Assembly: GCA_963666535.1 (NCBI GenBank)
Contig: OY762913.1
Location: forward strand, 2,418,001-2,482,000
DNA length: 64,000 nucleotides
Direction: 5' to 3'
Source of the DNA: G963666535 sp963666535
GTDB lineage: Bacteria > Bacillota > Clostridia > Oscillospirales > Oscillospiraceae
Part shown: positions 1 to 9,200 of the stretch, in pieces
Layout: every line of letters begins with the position of its first letter
Numbering within the stretch: the stretch's first letter is position 1
The notes under the pieces: generated by a model
Seen by the model: only the letters and a program-made list of their open reading frames with translations
What the model was told of the DNA's origin: nothing
The model's database searches: none
Program-made: the position numbers and the translations under genes

Positions 1-46
1 TTATTAAAAGGGCAGACCGCTTTATTTCATAATCGGAGTTTTCGCC

Positions 47-619
47 ATGGACAGTAAAAGTCAAATTTCTCTACAAGAGCAAATTGAACCGTTCAGCCGC
101 CCGGAGCGGTGGAGCAATCCGCCCGCGGCGCTGCGCGAGCTTCTGTCCTATCCGAAGATCAATTTTGTGTCCCAGTATTTTACCAGGACGAGAACCTTTG
201 AAGCCGGCCTTGACTTTGTTAATTTCTGCTATGACATCATGTGGCAGTATTCGCATGAGATTTCCATAAACGAGGCCGCATTCTGGGACAGGTATCTGAC
301 CGGATTGCGGCTCGTTCTGTATGACCGGCTGAATCTCTGGCCGGAGTATATCGATGCCTATGCTGATATGCTGGCCCGCTATCCGGACATGGACGTAGCG
401 GTGCGCCGCCAGCGACTTGAAATCATCACCCGGAAGCTGGAGAAACACGGCGCCGGGGGTAAGATTGGGAACATGCTTCGTCAGCAGGCCCATGAGCTGG
501 CCCCGGGTGAGCGGGAGCAAAGATACCAAGAAATGATGCGGCTGTTTGCCAGAATGTGCCGGCCACCGCGAGAGCCGGAAGCAACAGACGGCATCGTGCC
601 AGTGAAGAAAAGAGATTAA
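47..619 (+). CDS. Hypothetical protein of integrated element
   Basis: A 190-residue hydrophilic protein with no membrane segment or signal peptide and no family that I recognise. It is rich in Arg, Glu and aromatic residues and looks helical, with a basic Pro/Arg-rich C-terminus. The ATG is preceded by a CGGAG at a workable distance. It ends 13 bases before the integrase start, so the two are probably co-transcribed, and in this position such genes are often element-specific accessory or regulatory proteins. No function is assigned. Confidence 0.6.
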   Translation: MDSKSQISLQEQIEPFSRPERWSNPPAALRELLSYPKINFVSQYFTRTRTFEAGLDFVNFCYDIMWQYSHEISINEAAFWDRYLTGLRLVLYDRLNLWPEYIDAYADMLARYPDMDVAVRRQRLEIITRKLEKHGAGGKIGNMLRQQAHELAPGEREQRYQEMMRLFARMCRPPREPEATDGIVPVKKRD

Positions 620-632
620 AGGGGGTGGCTCC

Positions 633-1730
633 GTGCCGGCCTATTATGACGAAGAAAAGAAATCGTGGTATTGTGCTTTCAAATATAGGGACTGGCGCGG
701 AGAGCGCAAGCAAAAGAAAAAGCGAGGCTTCAAGCTGAAACGTGACGCTGAGAAGTGGGAGCGTGAGTTCTTCAGCAAGGATTCCAACAGCCCGGAGATG
801 ACCTTTGCATCACTCTGCGAACTGTATGAGGAAGATGCCAAGGTAAACCTGCGGGAAGACACCTATACAAACCGCCATGCTACCATTCACAACAAACTTG
901 TACCTTACTTTGGAAAGCGCATCACCAGTGAAATCACTGCAGGGGATATCCGGAAGTGGCAAAATGAGATGAAGAAATATCGGAGTGAAAAGGGTGAGCC
1001 TTATAAAGAAACCTATCTGCGCTCCCTGAACGCCCAGCTGAGCACCATTTTCAACTGGGGCATACAGTTTAGCAGCCTAAAATCGAACCCGTGCAAGGAA
1101 ACAAAGCAGATGGGAAAGAAACAGGCCGACAAAATGCAGATACTCACCATCGACCAGTTCAATAAGACGATGGAACAAGTAGACGCCCGGGCAAAGAAGC
1201 TTGCTTTTGAGGTAATGTTTTGGTCGGGGCTACGCATCGGCGAGTGTTTAGCGCTGACACCTGGGGATATTCTGGATTCCAAAGAGCTTTCCGTCAGCAA
1301 GACCTATCACCGTCGGAACGGTGAGGACCAGTTCGGTCCCACAAAGAATGGAAAGTCGCGAGTAGGCCCAATACCCAATTTCCTATATGATGATATCAAG
1401 AGCTACATTGGGGCGTTGTATGCCATAGAACCGACCGACCGCATCTTCTATTTTACGAAGTCCACGCTGAACCGTGAGCTGTCTGCCGCCGAAAAAAAGG
1501 CCGGTGTGCCAGAAGTAAGGGTGCATGACCTTCGGCATTCACACGCTGCGCTGCTGGTAGAGATGGGGTGCAGCATTGTCCTCGTGGCGGAGCGGCTGGG
1601 TGATACCGTGAAGGTGGCATCAGATACCTACTCCCATCTGTACCCGAACAAGCAGGCAGAGGTAGTAGAACAGATGAATAATCTGAGGGGTGGATTCGCC
1701 AAGGAAGAGCCGCCAAAAATCGATATTTAA
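633..1730 (+). CDS. Tyrosine recombinase (phage/ICE-type integrase)
   Basis: A 365-residue site-specific recombinase. The N-terminus (YYDEEKKSWYCAFKYRD) resembles the arm-type DNA-binding domain, a SAM-like core-binding domain follows at about 55-155, and the catalytic domain fills the rest. Visible catalytic residues are the first Arg in SGLRIGECLAL (about 200), the His-x-x-Arg of HDLRHSHAALL (about 300) and the nucleophile Tyr in SDTYSHLYP (about 333). The start is GTG, chosen because GGGGGTGG sits 5 bases upstream. It is intact and should excise and integrate the element at the adjoining guaA 3' end. No excisionase is visible in the window. Confidence 0.93.
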   Translation: MPAYYDEEKKSWYCAFKYRDWRGERKQKKKRGFKLKRDAEKWEREFFSKDSNSPEMTFASLCELYEEDAKVNLREDTYTNRHATIHNKLVPYFGKRITSEITAGDIRKWQNEMKKYRSEKGEPYKETYLRSLNAQLSTIFNWGIQFSSLKSNPCKETKQMGKKQADKMQILTIDQFNKTMEQVDARAKKLAFEVMFWSGLRIGECLALTPGDILDSKELSVSKTYHRRNGEDQFGPTKNGKSRVGPIPNFLYDDIKSYIGALYAIEPTDRIFYFTKSTLNRELSAAEKKAGVPEVRVHDLRHSHAALLVEMGCSIVLVAERLGDTVKVASDTYSHLYPNKQAEVVEQMNNLRGGFAKEEPPKIDI

Positions 1731-1734
1731 GAAT

Positions 1735-1755
1735 TGTATGCCAAATGTATGCCAA
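1735..1755. repeat. Tandem 10-bp direct repeat beside integrase
   Basis: TGTATGCCAA occurs twice, separated by one base, immediately after the integrase stop codon and before the guaA end. Short direct repeats at this position are typical of arm-type binding sites for tyrosine integrases or of excisionase sites. The repeat is seen; the role is inferred. Confidence 0.5.
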
Positions 1756-1768
1756 CAGCAAAAATATA

Positions 1769-1810
1769 ATCCCCGGAAGCCTTGAATTCACAGGGCTTTC
1801 GGGGATTTTC
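1769..1810. terminator. Hairpin between integrase and guaA, possibly bidirectional
   Basis: AATCCCCGGAAGCC pairs with GGGCTTTCGGGGATT around a 10-base loop (two non-Watson-Crick positions). A short T run follows on the plus strand, and an AT-rich stretch ending in TTTTT follows on the minus strand. It can end both the rightward integrase transcript and the leftward guaA transcript. Confidence 0.7.
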
Positions 1811-1814
1811 GCTA

Positions 1815-3365
1815 TCATTCCCACTCGATCGTGGCAGGAGGCTTTGAGGTGATATCATACACAATACGGTTGATACCGGACACCTCGTTGACAATGCGCA
1901 CGCTGATCTTATCCAGCACTTCATAGGGGATGCGCGCCCAGTCAGCCGTCATGAAATCGCTGGTCGTCACACCGCGGAGGGCCAGCGTGTAATCATATGT
2001 TCGGCCGTCGCCCATCACGCCCACGGAGCGCATATTGGTCAGCACCGCGAAATACTGGCTGATGGAATAGTCCAGCCCCGCCTTGGAAATCTCGTCCCGA
2101 AAGATAAAATCCGCCTCCCGCAAAGTATCCAGCTTTTCTCTGGTCAGGTCGCCAATGACACGGATGGCAAGCCCGGGGCCGGGGAAGGGCTGCCGCATCA
2201 CCAGATACTCCGGCAGTCCAAGTTCGCGGCCCAGCTGCCGCACCTCGTCCTTAAACAGCAGGCGCAGTGGCTCGATAATCTCCTTGAAGTCCACAAAGTC
2301 AGGCAGACCGCCCACGTTGTGGTGGCTTTTGATCGTAGCCGCGTTACCCAGACCGGACTCAATCACATCGGGGTAGATAGTCCCCTGCGCCAGATAATCC
2401 ACTTTCCCGATCCGCTTGCCCTCTTCCTCGAACACGCGGATGAATTCCTCGCCAATGATCTTGCGCTTTGTCTCCGGCTCAGTCACGCCGGCTAGCTTTT
2501 CGAGGAAGCGCTGTTCCGCATCTACGCGAATAAAGTTGATGTCCCACTTTTGGAATGCGGTCTCTACCTCGTCGCCCTCATTCTTGCGCATCAGTCCGTG
2601 ATCCACAAACACGCAGGTGAGCTGGCGGCCCACCGCCTCGGCAAACAGCGCCGCGGCAACGGAGGAATCCACGCCGCCGGACAGGGCCAGCAGCACCTTG
2701 CCGTCTCCCACCTTTTTGCGGACATCGGCGATGGCGGTTTTACAATAGTCACCCATGGTCCAGTCGCCTTTTGCCTTGCAAACCTCATACAGGAAGTTAT
2801 GGAGCATCTGCACTCCGTTTTCGGTATGATTCACCTCCGGGTGAAACTGCACGCCATAAAAGCCACGCGTTGCGTCGGCAATGGCCACGTTGGGGCAGTT
2901 GTCGGAATGAGCGGTCAGGGCAAAGCCCTCCGGTACTTTTTCCATATAGTCGCCGTGGCTCATCCACGAGACACCCTCAGTGGGCAGTCCCTTGAAAAGG
3001 ACGCAGTCAGTATCGTAAAAGGTCTTGGTCTTGCCATATTCCCTTGCGGTATCCGCCTGGGCCGCAGTGACCTTCCCGCCCAAATTATGGGCCAAAAGCT
3101 GGCAGCCATAGCAGATGCCCAGCACCGGCACGCCCAGTTCAAACACGGCCGGATCAACGTGAGGGGAGTTTTCGTTATACACGCTATTGGGGCCGCCGGT
3201 AAAGATGATGCCAATGGGTTTCATGGCGGCGAGCTCCGCGGTGGGCATGGTGTAAGGCTTTACCTCGCAGTAAACACCGCACTCCCGGACGCGGCGGGCA
3301 ATCAACTGGTTGTACTGCCCGCCAAAATCCAGGACAATTATCGTCTGGTGATCCATTTTATCCAT
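1815..3365 (-). CDS. guaA: GMP synthase (glutamine-hydrolysing)
   Basis: Converts XMP to GMP using ATP and glutamine, in the cytoplasm. The 516-residue protein has an N-terminal class I glutamine amidotransferase domain with Cys85 in GICYGCQLLAH and the His/Glu pair in GVQFHPEVNH. An ATP pyrophosphatase domain with the PP-loop ALSGGVDSS (about 230) follows, and it ends with the dimerisation domain (KPPATIEWE). The start at MDKMDHQ is preferred over an upstream in-frame one because GAGGG lies correctly before it and an earlier start would overlap carB. It is the third gene of carA-carB-guaA, 10 bases after carB. Its 3' end is the probable integration site of the element to the left. Confidence 0.97.
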   Translation of the reverse strand: MDKMDHQTIIVLDFGGQYNQLIARRVRECGVYCEVKPYTMPTAELAAMKPIGIIFTGGPNSVYNENSPHVDPAVFELGVPVLGICYGCQLLAHNLGGKVTAAQADTAREYGKTKTFYDTDCVLFKGLPTEGVSWMSHGDYMEKVPEGFALTAHSDNCPNVAIADATRGFYGVQFHPEVNHTENGVQMLHNFLYEVCKAKGDWTMGDYCKTAIADVRKKVGDGKVLLALSGGVDSSVAAALFAEAVGRQLTCVFVDHGLMRKNEGDEVETAFQKWDINFIRVDAEQRFLEKLAGVTEPETKRKIIGEEFIRVFEEEGKRIGKVDYLAQGTIYPDVIESGLGNAATIKSHHNVGGLPDFVDFKEIIEPLRLLFKDEVRQLGRELGLPEYLVMRQPFPGPGLAIRVIGDLTREKLDTLREADFIFRDEISKAGLDYSISQYFAVLTNMRSVGVMGDGRTYDYTLALRGVTTSDFMTADWARIPYEVLDKISVRIVNEVSGINRIVYDITSKPPATIEWE

Positions 3366-3375
3366 TCCGCATCCC

Positions 3376-6300
3376 TCACATTTTCGTAATGTCAATCGGC
3401 ACCAGATCGGCGCTGCAGCTCTGTTCCCGGACGGTAAGCAGGGCTCTGGCCGTATCAATTGCCGTCACGCAGGTCACTGAGTGCTCCACAGCGGAACGGC
3501 GGATTTTAAAGCCGTCTGTATCTTGCTTCCGGCCCTTTGTGGGTGTATTAATGATCAGGTCCACCGTGCCGGAAGCGATCATGTCCAGAATATTGGGGTG
3601 GGCTTCGGACACACGGTTGAGACGCTTCGCCTCAATTCCCACGCCGTGCAGCACATCGCAGGTACCGGAGGTGGCCAGGATTTCAATGTTCATTTCCGCA
3701 AAGCCGCGGGCAATGGAAATCATTTCCTGCTTGTCCTCATCCTTCACGGTAATGATGATGCGTCCACCCTTTTTAGGGGCTTTCAGCCCTGCGCCCTTGA
3801 TCGCCTTAAGCAGCGCCTGGGGGAAGGTATCCGCGATACCAAGACATTCGCCGGTGGACTTCATTTCCGGACCAAGGCCGGTATCCACGTCGGTAAGTTT
3901 TTCAAATGAGAACACCGGTGCCTTCACCGCAAAGAAGGGTGCCTCGGGATACACGTCCACGCCGTATTCCATGTCCCTCAGCTTTTCGCCCAGCATGACA
4001 CGGGTTGCAAGCTCGATGATCGGCACGCCGGTCACTTTGGAGATATACGGAATGGTGCGGGAGGAACGGGGATTGACCTCAATCACGTAAATCTCGTCAT
4101 TGTACAGGATAAACTGGGCATTGATCAGGCCGATCACGCCAAGCTGCTTCGCCATATTTTTGGTGTGCTTCAGCACCAACTGCTTATGCTTGTCATCCAA
4201 ATGCAGGGGAGGATACACCGAGATGGAGTCGCCGGAATGGACGCCCGCCCGCTCTACATGCTCCATAATACCGGGGATCAGGATGTCCTCGCCGTCAAAC
4301 ACACCGTCAACCTCAATCTCTCGGCCCATCAGATATTTATCCACAAGGATAGGATGCTCCTGCACGGTAAGATTGATGATCTTCATGAAATCCCTGATAT
4401 TGCGGTCACTGTACGCGATTTCCATGCCCTGACCGCCCAGCACGTAGGACGGACGCACCAAAACGGGATAGCCCACATCATTGGCGGCCTTGAGCGCCTC
4501 CTCGGTGGTGAATACTGTCTGGCCCTTGGCTCGAGGGATCCCGCACTGGTTCAGAATCGCGTCAAAACGCTCCCGATCCTCGGCGGCGTCCACGCCGTCG
4601 GATGAGGTTCCCAGCAGGGTAACGCCCATTTCGGTCAGCGCTTTGGCAAGCTTGATGGCGGTCTGACCGCCAAACTGCACCACAGCACCCCAAGGCTGCT
4701 CCAAATCCACAATGTTCTCCACGTCCTCAGCCGTCAGCGGTTCAAAATACAGCTTATCCGCCACATCGAAATCGGTGGAAACCGTCTCGGGATTGTTATT
4801 GATAATAATGGTCTCGCAGCCCAGTTTTTTCAGCGCCCACACAGAATGAACCGAGCAATAATCGAATTCGATGCCCTGTCCAATGCGGATGGGGCCAGAG
4901 CCCAGCACCAGGACCTTTTTCTTGCCGGTATCCACCGGGTTTGACTCATTCTCTCCGTCATAGCTGGAGTAGTAGTACGGTGTCTCAGCGTCAAACTCGG
5001 CAGCACAGGTATCCACCATCTTGAAGCTGGGTATGATGCCGTGCTGGGTGCGCAGCACCTTGATTTCTTTTTGTGACATACCGCAAAGCTTGCCAATATA
5101 GCTGTCTGCAAAGCACATTTCCTTGGCAAGCTGCAGGGTGAGCTTATCCGGCGTTCCCCTGGACAAGCGCTCCTCCATATCAATGATCATCTGGAATTTG
5201 TCCAGAAACCAAATGTCCATCTTGGTGATAGAGTTGATCTCCTCTGCCGTAATCCCCCGGCGCAGCGCCTCTGCCACCACAAACAGACGTTCGTCATCAA
5301 TGAGGGACAGCCGCTCCTCAATCTCATCGGTGGTCACATCCTGCAGCTTGTCCAGCCGCAGGGCGCGCACATTCAGCTCCAGCGAACGGATGGCCTTCAT
5401 CAGCGCGCCTTCAAAGGAGTTGGCAATGGCCATCACTTCACCCGTTGCCTTCATCTGGGTCCCCAGTGTACGGCTGGCCGTGGTGAATTTGTCAAAGGGC
5501 AAGCGGGGGATCTTCAGCACGCAGTAATCAAGCGTCGGCTCAAAGCAAGCGGTGGTCTTGCCGGTAACGGCGTTGGGGATTTCGTCCAGCGTATAACCCA
5601 GCGCGATCTTGGCCGCCACCTTGGCGATGGGATACCCAGTGGCTTTCGACGCCAAAGCGGAAGAACGGCTCACGCGTGGATTGACCTCAATCACCGCATA
5701 CTCAAAGCTGTCAGGGTTCAGCGCCAGCTGCACATTGCAGCCGCCCTCAATTTTCAGGGTGGAGATAATGTCGAGCGAGGCGGTGCGCAGCATTTGAAAC
5801 TCTTTGTTCGCCAAAGTCTGTGTGGGAGCCACCACGATCGAGTCGCCGGTGTGAACGCCCACGGGGTCAATGTTCTCCATAGAGCAGATCTGGATCACGT
5901 TTCCGGCAGAATCGCGCATAACCTCGAATTCGATTTCCTTCCAACCGGCAATGGAGCGCTCGATCAGCACCTGACCCACGCGGGAGAGGTGGATGCCACG
6001 GTCGCAAATCTCCCGCAGGGACGGCTCGTCATAGGCGATGCCGCCGCCGCTTCCGCCCAGCGTATAGGCGGGGCGGACAATCACAGGATAGCCAATTTCA
6101 TTGGCAAACGCAACCGCATTGTCCACGGATTCCACCACCTCGGAAATCACGCAGGGCTGGCCGATTTCCTCCATGGCATCCTTGAATCCCTGGCGATCCT
6201 CCGCCTTATGGATGGATTCCGGCGACGTACCCAGAAGCCGCACGCCATACTTTTTCAGTACGCCGCTCTCGTGCAGCGCCATCGCCAAATTCAGGCCGGT

Positions 6301-6579
6301 CTGTCCACCCAGGGTTGGCAGCAGAGAGTCCGGCTTTTCCAGTTCAATAATTTGCGTGATGGAGGCAATATTCAGCGGCTCAATATAAACATGGTCGGCA
6401 ATATCCTTGTCGGTCATGATGGTAGCGGGATTGGAGTTGACGAGGACAACCTCGATTCCCTCCTCCTTCAGCGCGCGGCAGGCTTGGGTGCCGGCATAGT
6501 CAAATTCGGCAGCCTGGCCAATTACAATAGGGCCGGAGCCCAGCACCATCACTTTTTTAATATTTAGGTTTTTAGGCAT
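3376..6579 (-). CDS. carB: Carbamoyl phosphate synthase, large subunit
   Basis: Makes carbamoyl phosphate from bicarbonate, ATP and ammonia delivered by CarA, for pyrimidine and arginine synthesis. The length of about 1067 residues is normal. Two homologous ATP-grasp halves are visible, beginning VMVLGSGPIVIGQAAEFDYAG and VLVLGSGPIRIGQGIEFDY. They are separated by an oligomerisation domain and followed by a C-terminal MGS-like allosteric domain. The start at MPKNLN overlaps the carA stop by eight bases and matches family N-termini; a GTG nine bases upstream is also possible. Translational coupling with carA is likely. Confidence 0.97.
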   Translation of the reverse strand: MPKNLNIKKVMVLGSGPIVIGQAAEFDYAGTQACRALKEEGIEVVLVNSNPATIMTDKDIADHVYIEPLNIASITQIIELEKPDSLLPTLGGQTGLNLAMALHESGVLKKYGVRLLGTSPESIHKAEDRQGFKDAMEEIGQPCVISEVVESVDNAVAFANEIGYPVIVRPAYTLGGSGGGIAYDEPSLREICDRGIHLSRVGQVLIERSIAGWKEIEFEVMRDSAGNVIQICSMENIDPVGVHTGDSIVVAPTQTLANKEFQMLRTASLDIISTLKIEGGCNVQLALNPDSFEYAVIEVNPRVSRSSALASKATGYPIAKVAAKIALGYTLDEIPNAVTGKTTACFEPTLDYCVLKIPRLPFDKFTTASRTLGTQMKATGEVMAIANSFEGALMKAIRSLELNVRALRLDKLQDVTTDEIEERLSLIDDERLFVVAEALRRGITAEEINSITKMDIWFLDKFQMIIDMEERLSRGTPDKLTLQLAKEMCFADSYIGKLCGMSQKEIKVLRTQHGIIPSFKMVDTCAAEFDAETPYYYSSYDGENESNPVDTGKKKVLVLGSGPIRIGQGIEFDYCSVHSVWALKKLGCETIIINNNPETVSTDFDVADKLYFEPLTAEDVENIVDLEQPWGAVVQFGGQTAIKLAKALTEMGVTLLGTSSDGVDAAEDRERFDAILNQCGIPRAKGQTVFTTEEALKAANDVGYPVLVRPSYVLGGQGMEIAYSDRNIRDFMKIINLTVQEHPILVDKYLMGREIEVDGVFDGEDILIPGIMEHVERAGVHSGDSISVYPPLHLDDKHKQLVLKHTKNMAKQLGVIGLINAQFILYNDEIYVIEVNPRSSRTIPYISKVTGVPIIELATRVMLGEKLRDMEYGVDVYPEAPFFAVKAPVFSFEKLTDVDTGLGPEMKSTGECLGIADTFPQALLKAIKGAGLKAPKKGGRIIITVKDEDKQEMISIARGFAEMNIEILATSGTCDVLHGVGIEAKRLNRVSEAHPNILDMIASGTVDLIINTPTKGRKQDTDGFKIRRSAVEHSVTCVTAIDTARALLTVREQSCSADLVPIDITKM

Positions 6580-7660
6580 TGCGGGCACCCCCCATCATGG
6601 TGATAAAGCGATCAAACAGATACTCGGTGTCCTTTGGCCCAGGAGATGCCTCGGGATGGAACTGAACGGTAAAGACGTTTTTGTTCTTATAGCGCAGCCC
6701 CTCCACCGTGTTGTCATTGACGTTCACATGACTCACCTCGGCAACGTTGGGGTCCACAGTGTCTCCCACCACCACATAGCCGTGGTTCTGTGAAGTAATG
6801 AAGGCTCGTCCCTCCTTTATGTCACGCACAGGATGGTTGCCGCCGCGATGTCCATAGGGCAAGGGCTGGGTCTTGGCCCCATTGGCCAGCGCCATAATTT
6901 GGTGGCCCAGGCACACGGCGAAAATGTTAATGTCGGCGTCGTAGAGCTTTTTTACTTCGGCAGCAATGTCCATGCAGTCGGCTGGGTCGCCCGGTCCGTT
7001 GGACAGCATCACCCCGTCGTATTTCCCCGCAAGGATGGTCTCGGCAGACGTTTGGGCGGGATAAACCGTCACCTCGCAGCCGCGATCTCTCAGGCACTGG
7101 ATCATATTCTGCTTCACACCAAAATCCATCATTGCCACGCGGAACTTTTTCTCTCCAACTGCTGGGCAGACTTCCATCGCCTTACGGGTGACCTTCTCCA
7201 CGGTTCCCTCCACACGATAGGCTTGGATCTCGGTCAGCTTGTCTTCGACAGAAAAATGCTCCGCACAGGTAATCATAGCGTTCATGCTACCCTGATTGCG
7301 GAGGATCTTGGTCAGGGCGCGGGTGTCGACATCCTCGATCCCTGTTATATCATATTGTTGCAGATAATCCTCCAGATTGCCCTCACGACGGAAATTACTG
7401 CCTCGTCCGCCCATGTGTCGGACAATGAATGCCTCTGCCCACGGGCGGCCGGACTCATTGTCCTCACTGTTCACACCGTAATTACCAATGAGGGGATAGG
7501 ACATTACAATGCCCTGTCCCGCATAGGAGGGATCGGTCAAAATTTCCTGATAACCGGTCATGGATGTATTAAACACCATCTCAAATACCCGGTCAGCAGT
7601 GCTGCCGATACTCTTTCCGGTGAACATACTCCCGTTCGCCAAAATAAGTGTTGCTTTCAT
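6572..7660 (-). CDS. carA: Carbamoyl phosphate synthase, small (glutaminase) subunit
   Basis: Hydrolyses glutamine and channels ammonia to CarB. The 362-residue protein has the CPSase small-chain domain first (MKATLILANGSMFTGKSIGS). A class I amidotransferase domain follows, with the nucleophile in FAVCLGHQIMALANG and the His in VQFHPEASPG. The start is the ATG preceded by GGCGGAGATAGGA; a longer in-frame reading lacks support. It is the first gene of carA-carB-guaA. A sigma-A-type promoter lies about 65 bases upstream. I see no PyrR-binding loop in the short leader, so how the operon is controlled is open. Confidence 0.97.
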   Translation of the reverse strand: MKATLILANGSMFTGKSIGSTADRVFEMVFNTSMTGYQEILTDPSYAGQGIVMSYPLIGNYGVNSEDNESGRPWAEAFIVRHMGGRGSNFRREGNLEDYLQQYDITGIEDVDTRALTKILRNQGSMNAMITCAEHFSVEDKLTEIQAYRVEGTVEKVTRKAMEVCPAVGEKKFRVAMMDFGVKQNMIQCLRDRGCEVTVYPAQTSAETILAGKYDGVMLSNGPGDPADCMDIAAEVKKLYDADINIFAVCLGHQIMALANGAKTQPLPYGHRGGNHPVRDIKEGRAFITSQNHGYVVVGDTVDPNVAEVSHVNVNDNTVEGLRYKNKNVFTVQFHPEASPGPKDTEYLFDRFITMMGGARNA

Positions 7661-7724
7661 CTGTCCTATCTCCGCCTTTCCTCTTGTCAGACGACCTGTT
7701 ATTAGTCGTGTCCATATCTTTTCA

Positions 7725-7753
7725 ATTATAGCGAAATGGGACTGGGATTTCAA
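7725..7753 (-). promoter_or_regulatory. Promoter of carA-carB-guaA
   Basis: On the minus strand TTGAAA and TATAAT are separated by exactly 17 bases, ending about 65 bases before the carA start. The leader between them contains only a weak ACGAC/GTCGT hairpin. The DUF421 gene diverges from the other side of this region. Confidence 0.75.
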
Positions 7754-7879
7754 CCGCTTTCTCCTATTTTTTCGACCCCTTCAGCAGATATGTTGTTTTC
7801 CCCAAAATCATTCAGAATAATGCCTCGTGTTAGGGCAATAATGAATAAGCTTATTTCTGCGGCAAGGAGGATTCCTATC

Positions 7880-8560
7880 ATGCATATGGTCATATTTTTA
7901 CGCGCGGTTATCTTATACATCCTTGTAGTGGTGGTCATTCGGTTTACGGGTAAGCGGCAGATTGGCGAGCTGGAACCGACCGAGCTTGTGCTGGCACTGC
8001 TGATCGCCGATCTGGCTGCCGTTCCCATACAGGATCTGGCTCTGCCGCTCATCCATGGAATCATTCCCATTCTTACCTTGCTGGCACTTTCTATCCTTAG
8101 TTCTTTCCTCAGCATGAAAAGCGTTACATTTCGCACCCTTCTTTGCGGCAGGCCGAGTGTTCTGATTCGAAATGGCATCATCGATCAGATGGCTTTAAAA
8201 AAAAATCGCTTTACGCTGGACGAACTGTCTGAGGAATTACGAGCTCAGGGTTACACGGATATTGCCACACTTAAATACGTGGTTTTAGAGACAGATGGCA
8301 AACTCTCCATCCTCCCCTTCGCCAATCAAAAACCGGTAACGGCCGAGCAAATGAATTTGACACCGGAGGATCGGGGCCTCCCCATGGTCCTTATCAGCGA
8401 TGGACGCCTGAATAAGCGCAACCTTTCCGCCTGTGGATATGACCGCCAATGGCTGGAGGACTGTCTTGCCCTGCATGGCGCCGCCACATTCTCTGATGTT
8501 TTCCTGCTCACGGTAGACGAAATTGGGGGCGTTTACTTTGCCGCCAAAAAGACCGATTAG
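7880..8560 (+). CDS. DUF421 / YetF-family membrane protein
   Basis: A 226-residue protein with three N-terminal membrane segments (about 1-85; LRAVILYILVVVVIRFTGKR, LVLALLIADLAAVPI). A cytoplasmic C-terminal DUF421 domain follows, with ALKKNRFTLDELSEELRAQG and KYVVLETDGKLSILP. The family (YetF, YkjA, YdfR of Bacillus) is often sporulation-linked, but no biochemical role is established. The start is the ATG nine bases after AAGGAGG. The gene is monocistronic, between the divergent car promoter and a strong terminator. A distant paralogue sits in the tRNA-Gln island at 11141. Confidence 0.9.
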   Translation: MHMVIFLRAVILYILVVVVIRFTGKRQIGELEPTELVLALLIADLAAVPIQDLALPLIHGIIPILTLLALSILSSFLSMKSVTFRTLLCGRPSVLIRNGIIDQMALKKNRFTLDELSEELRAQGYTDIATLKYVVLETDGKLSILPFANQKPVTAEQMNLTPEDRGLPMVLISDGRLNKRNLSACGYDRQWLEDCLALHGAATFSDVFLLTVDEIGGVYFAAKKTD

Positions 8561-8567
8561 GCGCCGG

Positions 8568-8600
8568 AAAACCGCGGAGAATACCCCCGCGGTTTTCTTT
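8568..8600. terminator. Bidirectional terminator between DUF421 gene and nrdR
   Basis: AAAACCGCGG pairs perfectly with CCGCGGTTTT around a 9-base loop, with T-rich sequence after it on the plus strand and A/T-rich flanks on the other side. It serves two convergent genes. Confidence 0.85.
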
Positions 8601-9054
8601 ATTTATCTTCCAGCAGCTTGTTCAGCTCTGCCATAAATGTATTGATGTCCTTAAATTGACGATAAACGGAGGCAAAGCGGACATAAGCGACCTCATCCAC
8701 GCCTTTGAGCTTGTCCATCACTAGCTCGCCTATCTTGTTGGACTTGACTTCCCGCTCCATCTCGTTCTGAAGTGCCTGTTCAATCTCTGTGGAAATTTCC
8801 TCCAATGTGGTAAAGGACACAGGCCGCTTTTCACAAGCGCGGATCAACCCATTGAGGAGCTTACTGCGGTCAAACGCCTGCCGGCTTCCGTCTTTTTTGA
8901 TGACCACTAAAGGAATACTTTCCATTGTCTCGTATGTAGTAAACCTCTTATGGCATTCCAGACACTCACGGCGGCGGCGAATGCTGGAGCCTTCCTCCGC
9001 GGGGCGGGAATCGACAACCTTGCTTTCGGGATTGGCACAAAAAGGGCATCTCAT
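8599..9054 (-). CDS. nrdR: Transcriptional repressor NrdR
   Basis: Represses ribonucleotide reductase genes in response to ATP/dATP. The 151-residue protein has the family's exact layout: an N-terminal zinc ribbon with Cys3, Cys6, Cys31 and Cys34, then an ATP-cone domain (VVIKKDGSRQAFDRSKLLNG). GGAGG lies upstream of the ATG. It stands alone here; ribonucleotide reductase genes are not in the window, so its targets must be elsewhere. Confidence 0.97.
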   Translation of the reverse strand: MRCPFCANPESKVVDSRPAEEGSSIRRRRECLECHKRFTTYETMESIPLVVIKKDGSRQAFDRSKLLNGLIRACEKRPVSFTTLEEISTEIEQALQNEMEREVKSNKIGELVMDKLKGVDEVAYVRFASVYRQFKDINTFMAELNKLLEDK

Positions 9055-9200
9055 GGCTAAAACCTCCGGCTCATAAACGAGATTACGATTTTTGGTTATT
9101 GTATCATATCGTCACTAAAATTGGTATCCCATTTTAAAAATATTTTCTGTATAGCACAGACTTTCTTCGGCAATACTTTTTTTGAAACGAGGTGAGTTCT

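Larger units (their letters stand above)
1..1810. mobile_element. Right end of an integrated element at the guaA 3' end
   Basis: A tyrosine recombinase gene (633-1730) and a hypothetical gene point leftwards out of the window, and the recombinase stop lies only 84 bases from the end of guaA. The 3' end of guaA is a known integration site for genomic islands, so the chromosome most likely resumes at about 1811 and the element extends left of base 1. The left boundary and the second attachment copy are outside the window, so type and size cannot be judged. The boundary is inferred; only the gene layout is seen. Confidence 0.65.

Noticed and set aside
2550..6567. Long plus-strand frames opposite guaA and carB (for example 2550-3389 and 5794-6567)
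   Set aside because: They are antisense to clearly conserved genes and have no family features or convincing ribosome binding sites.
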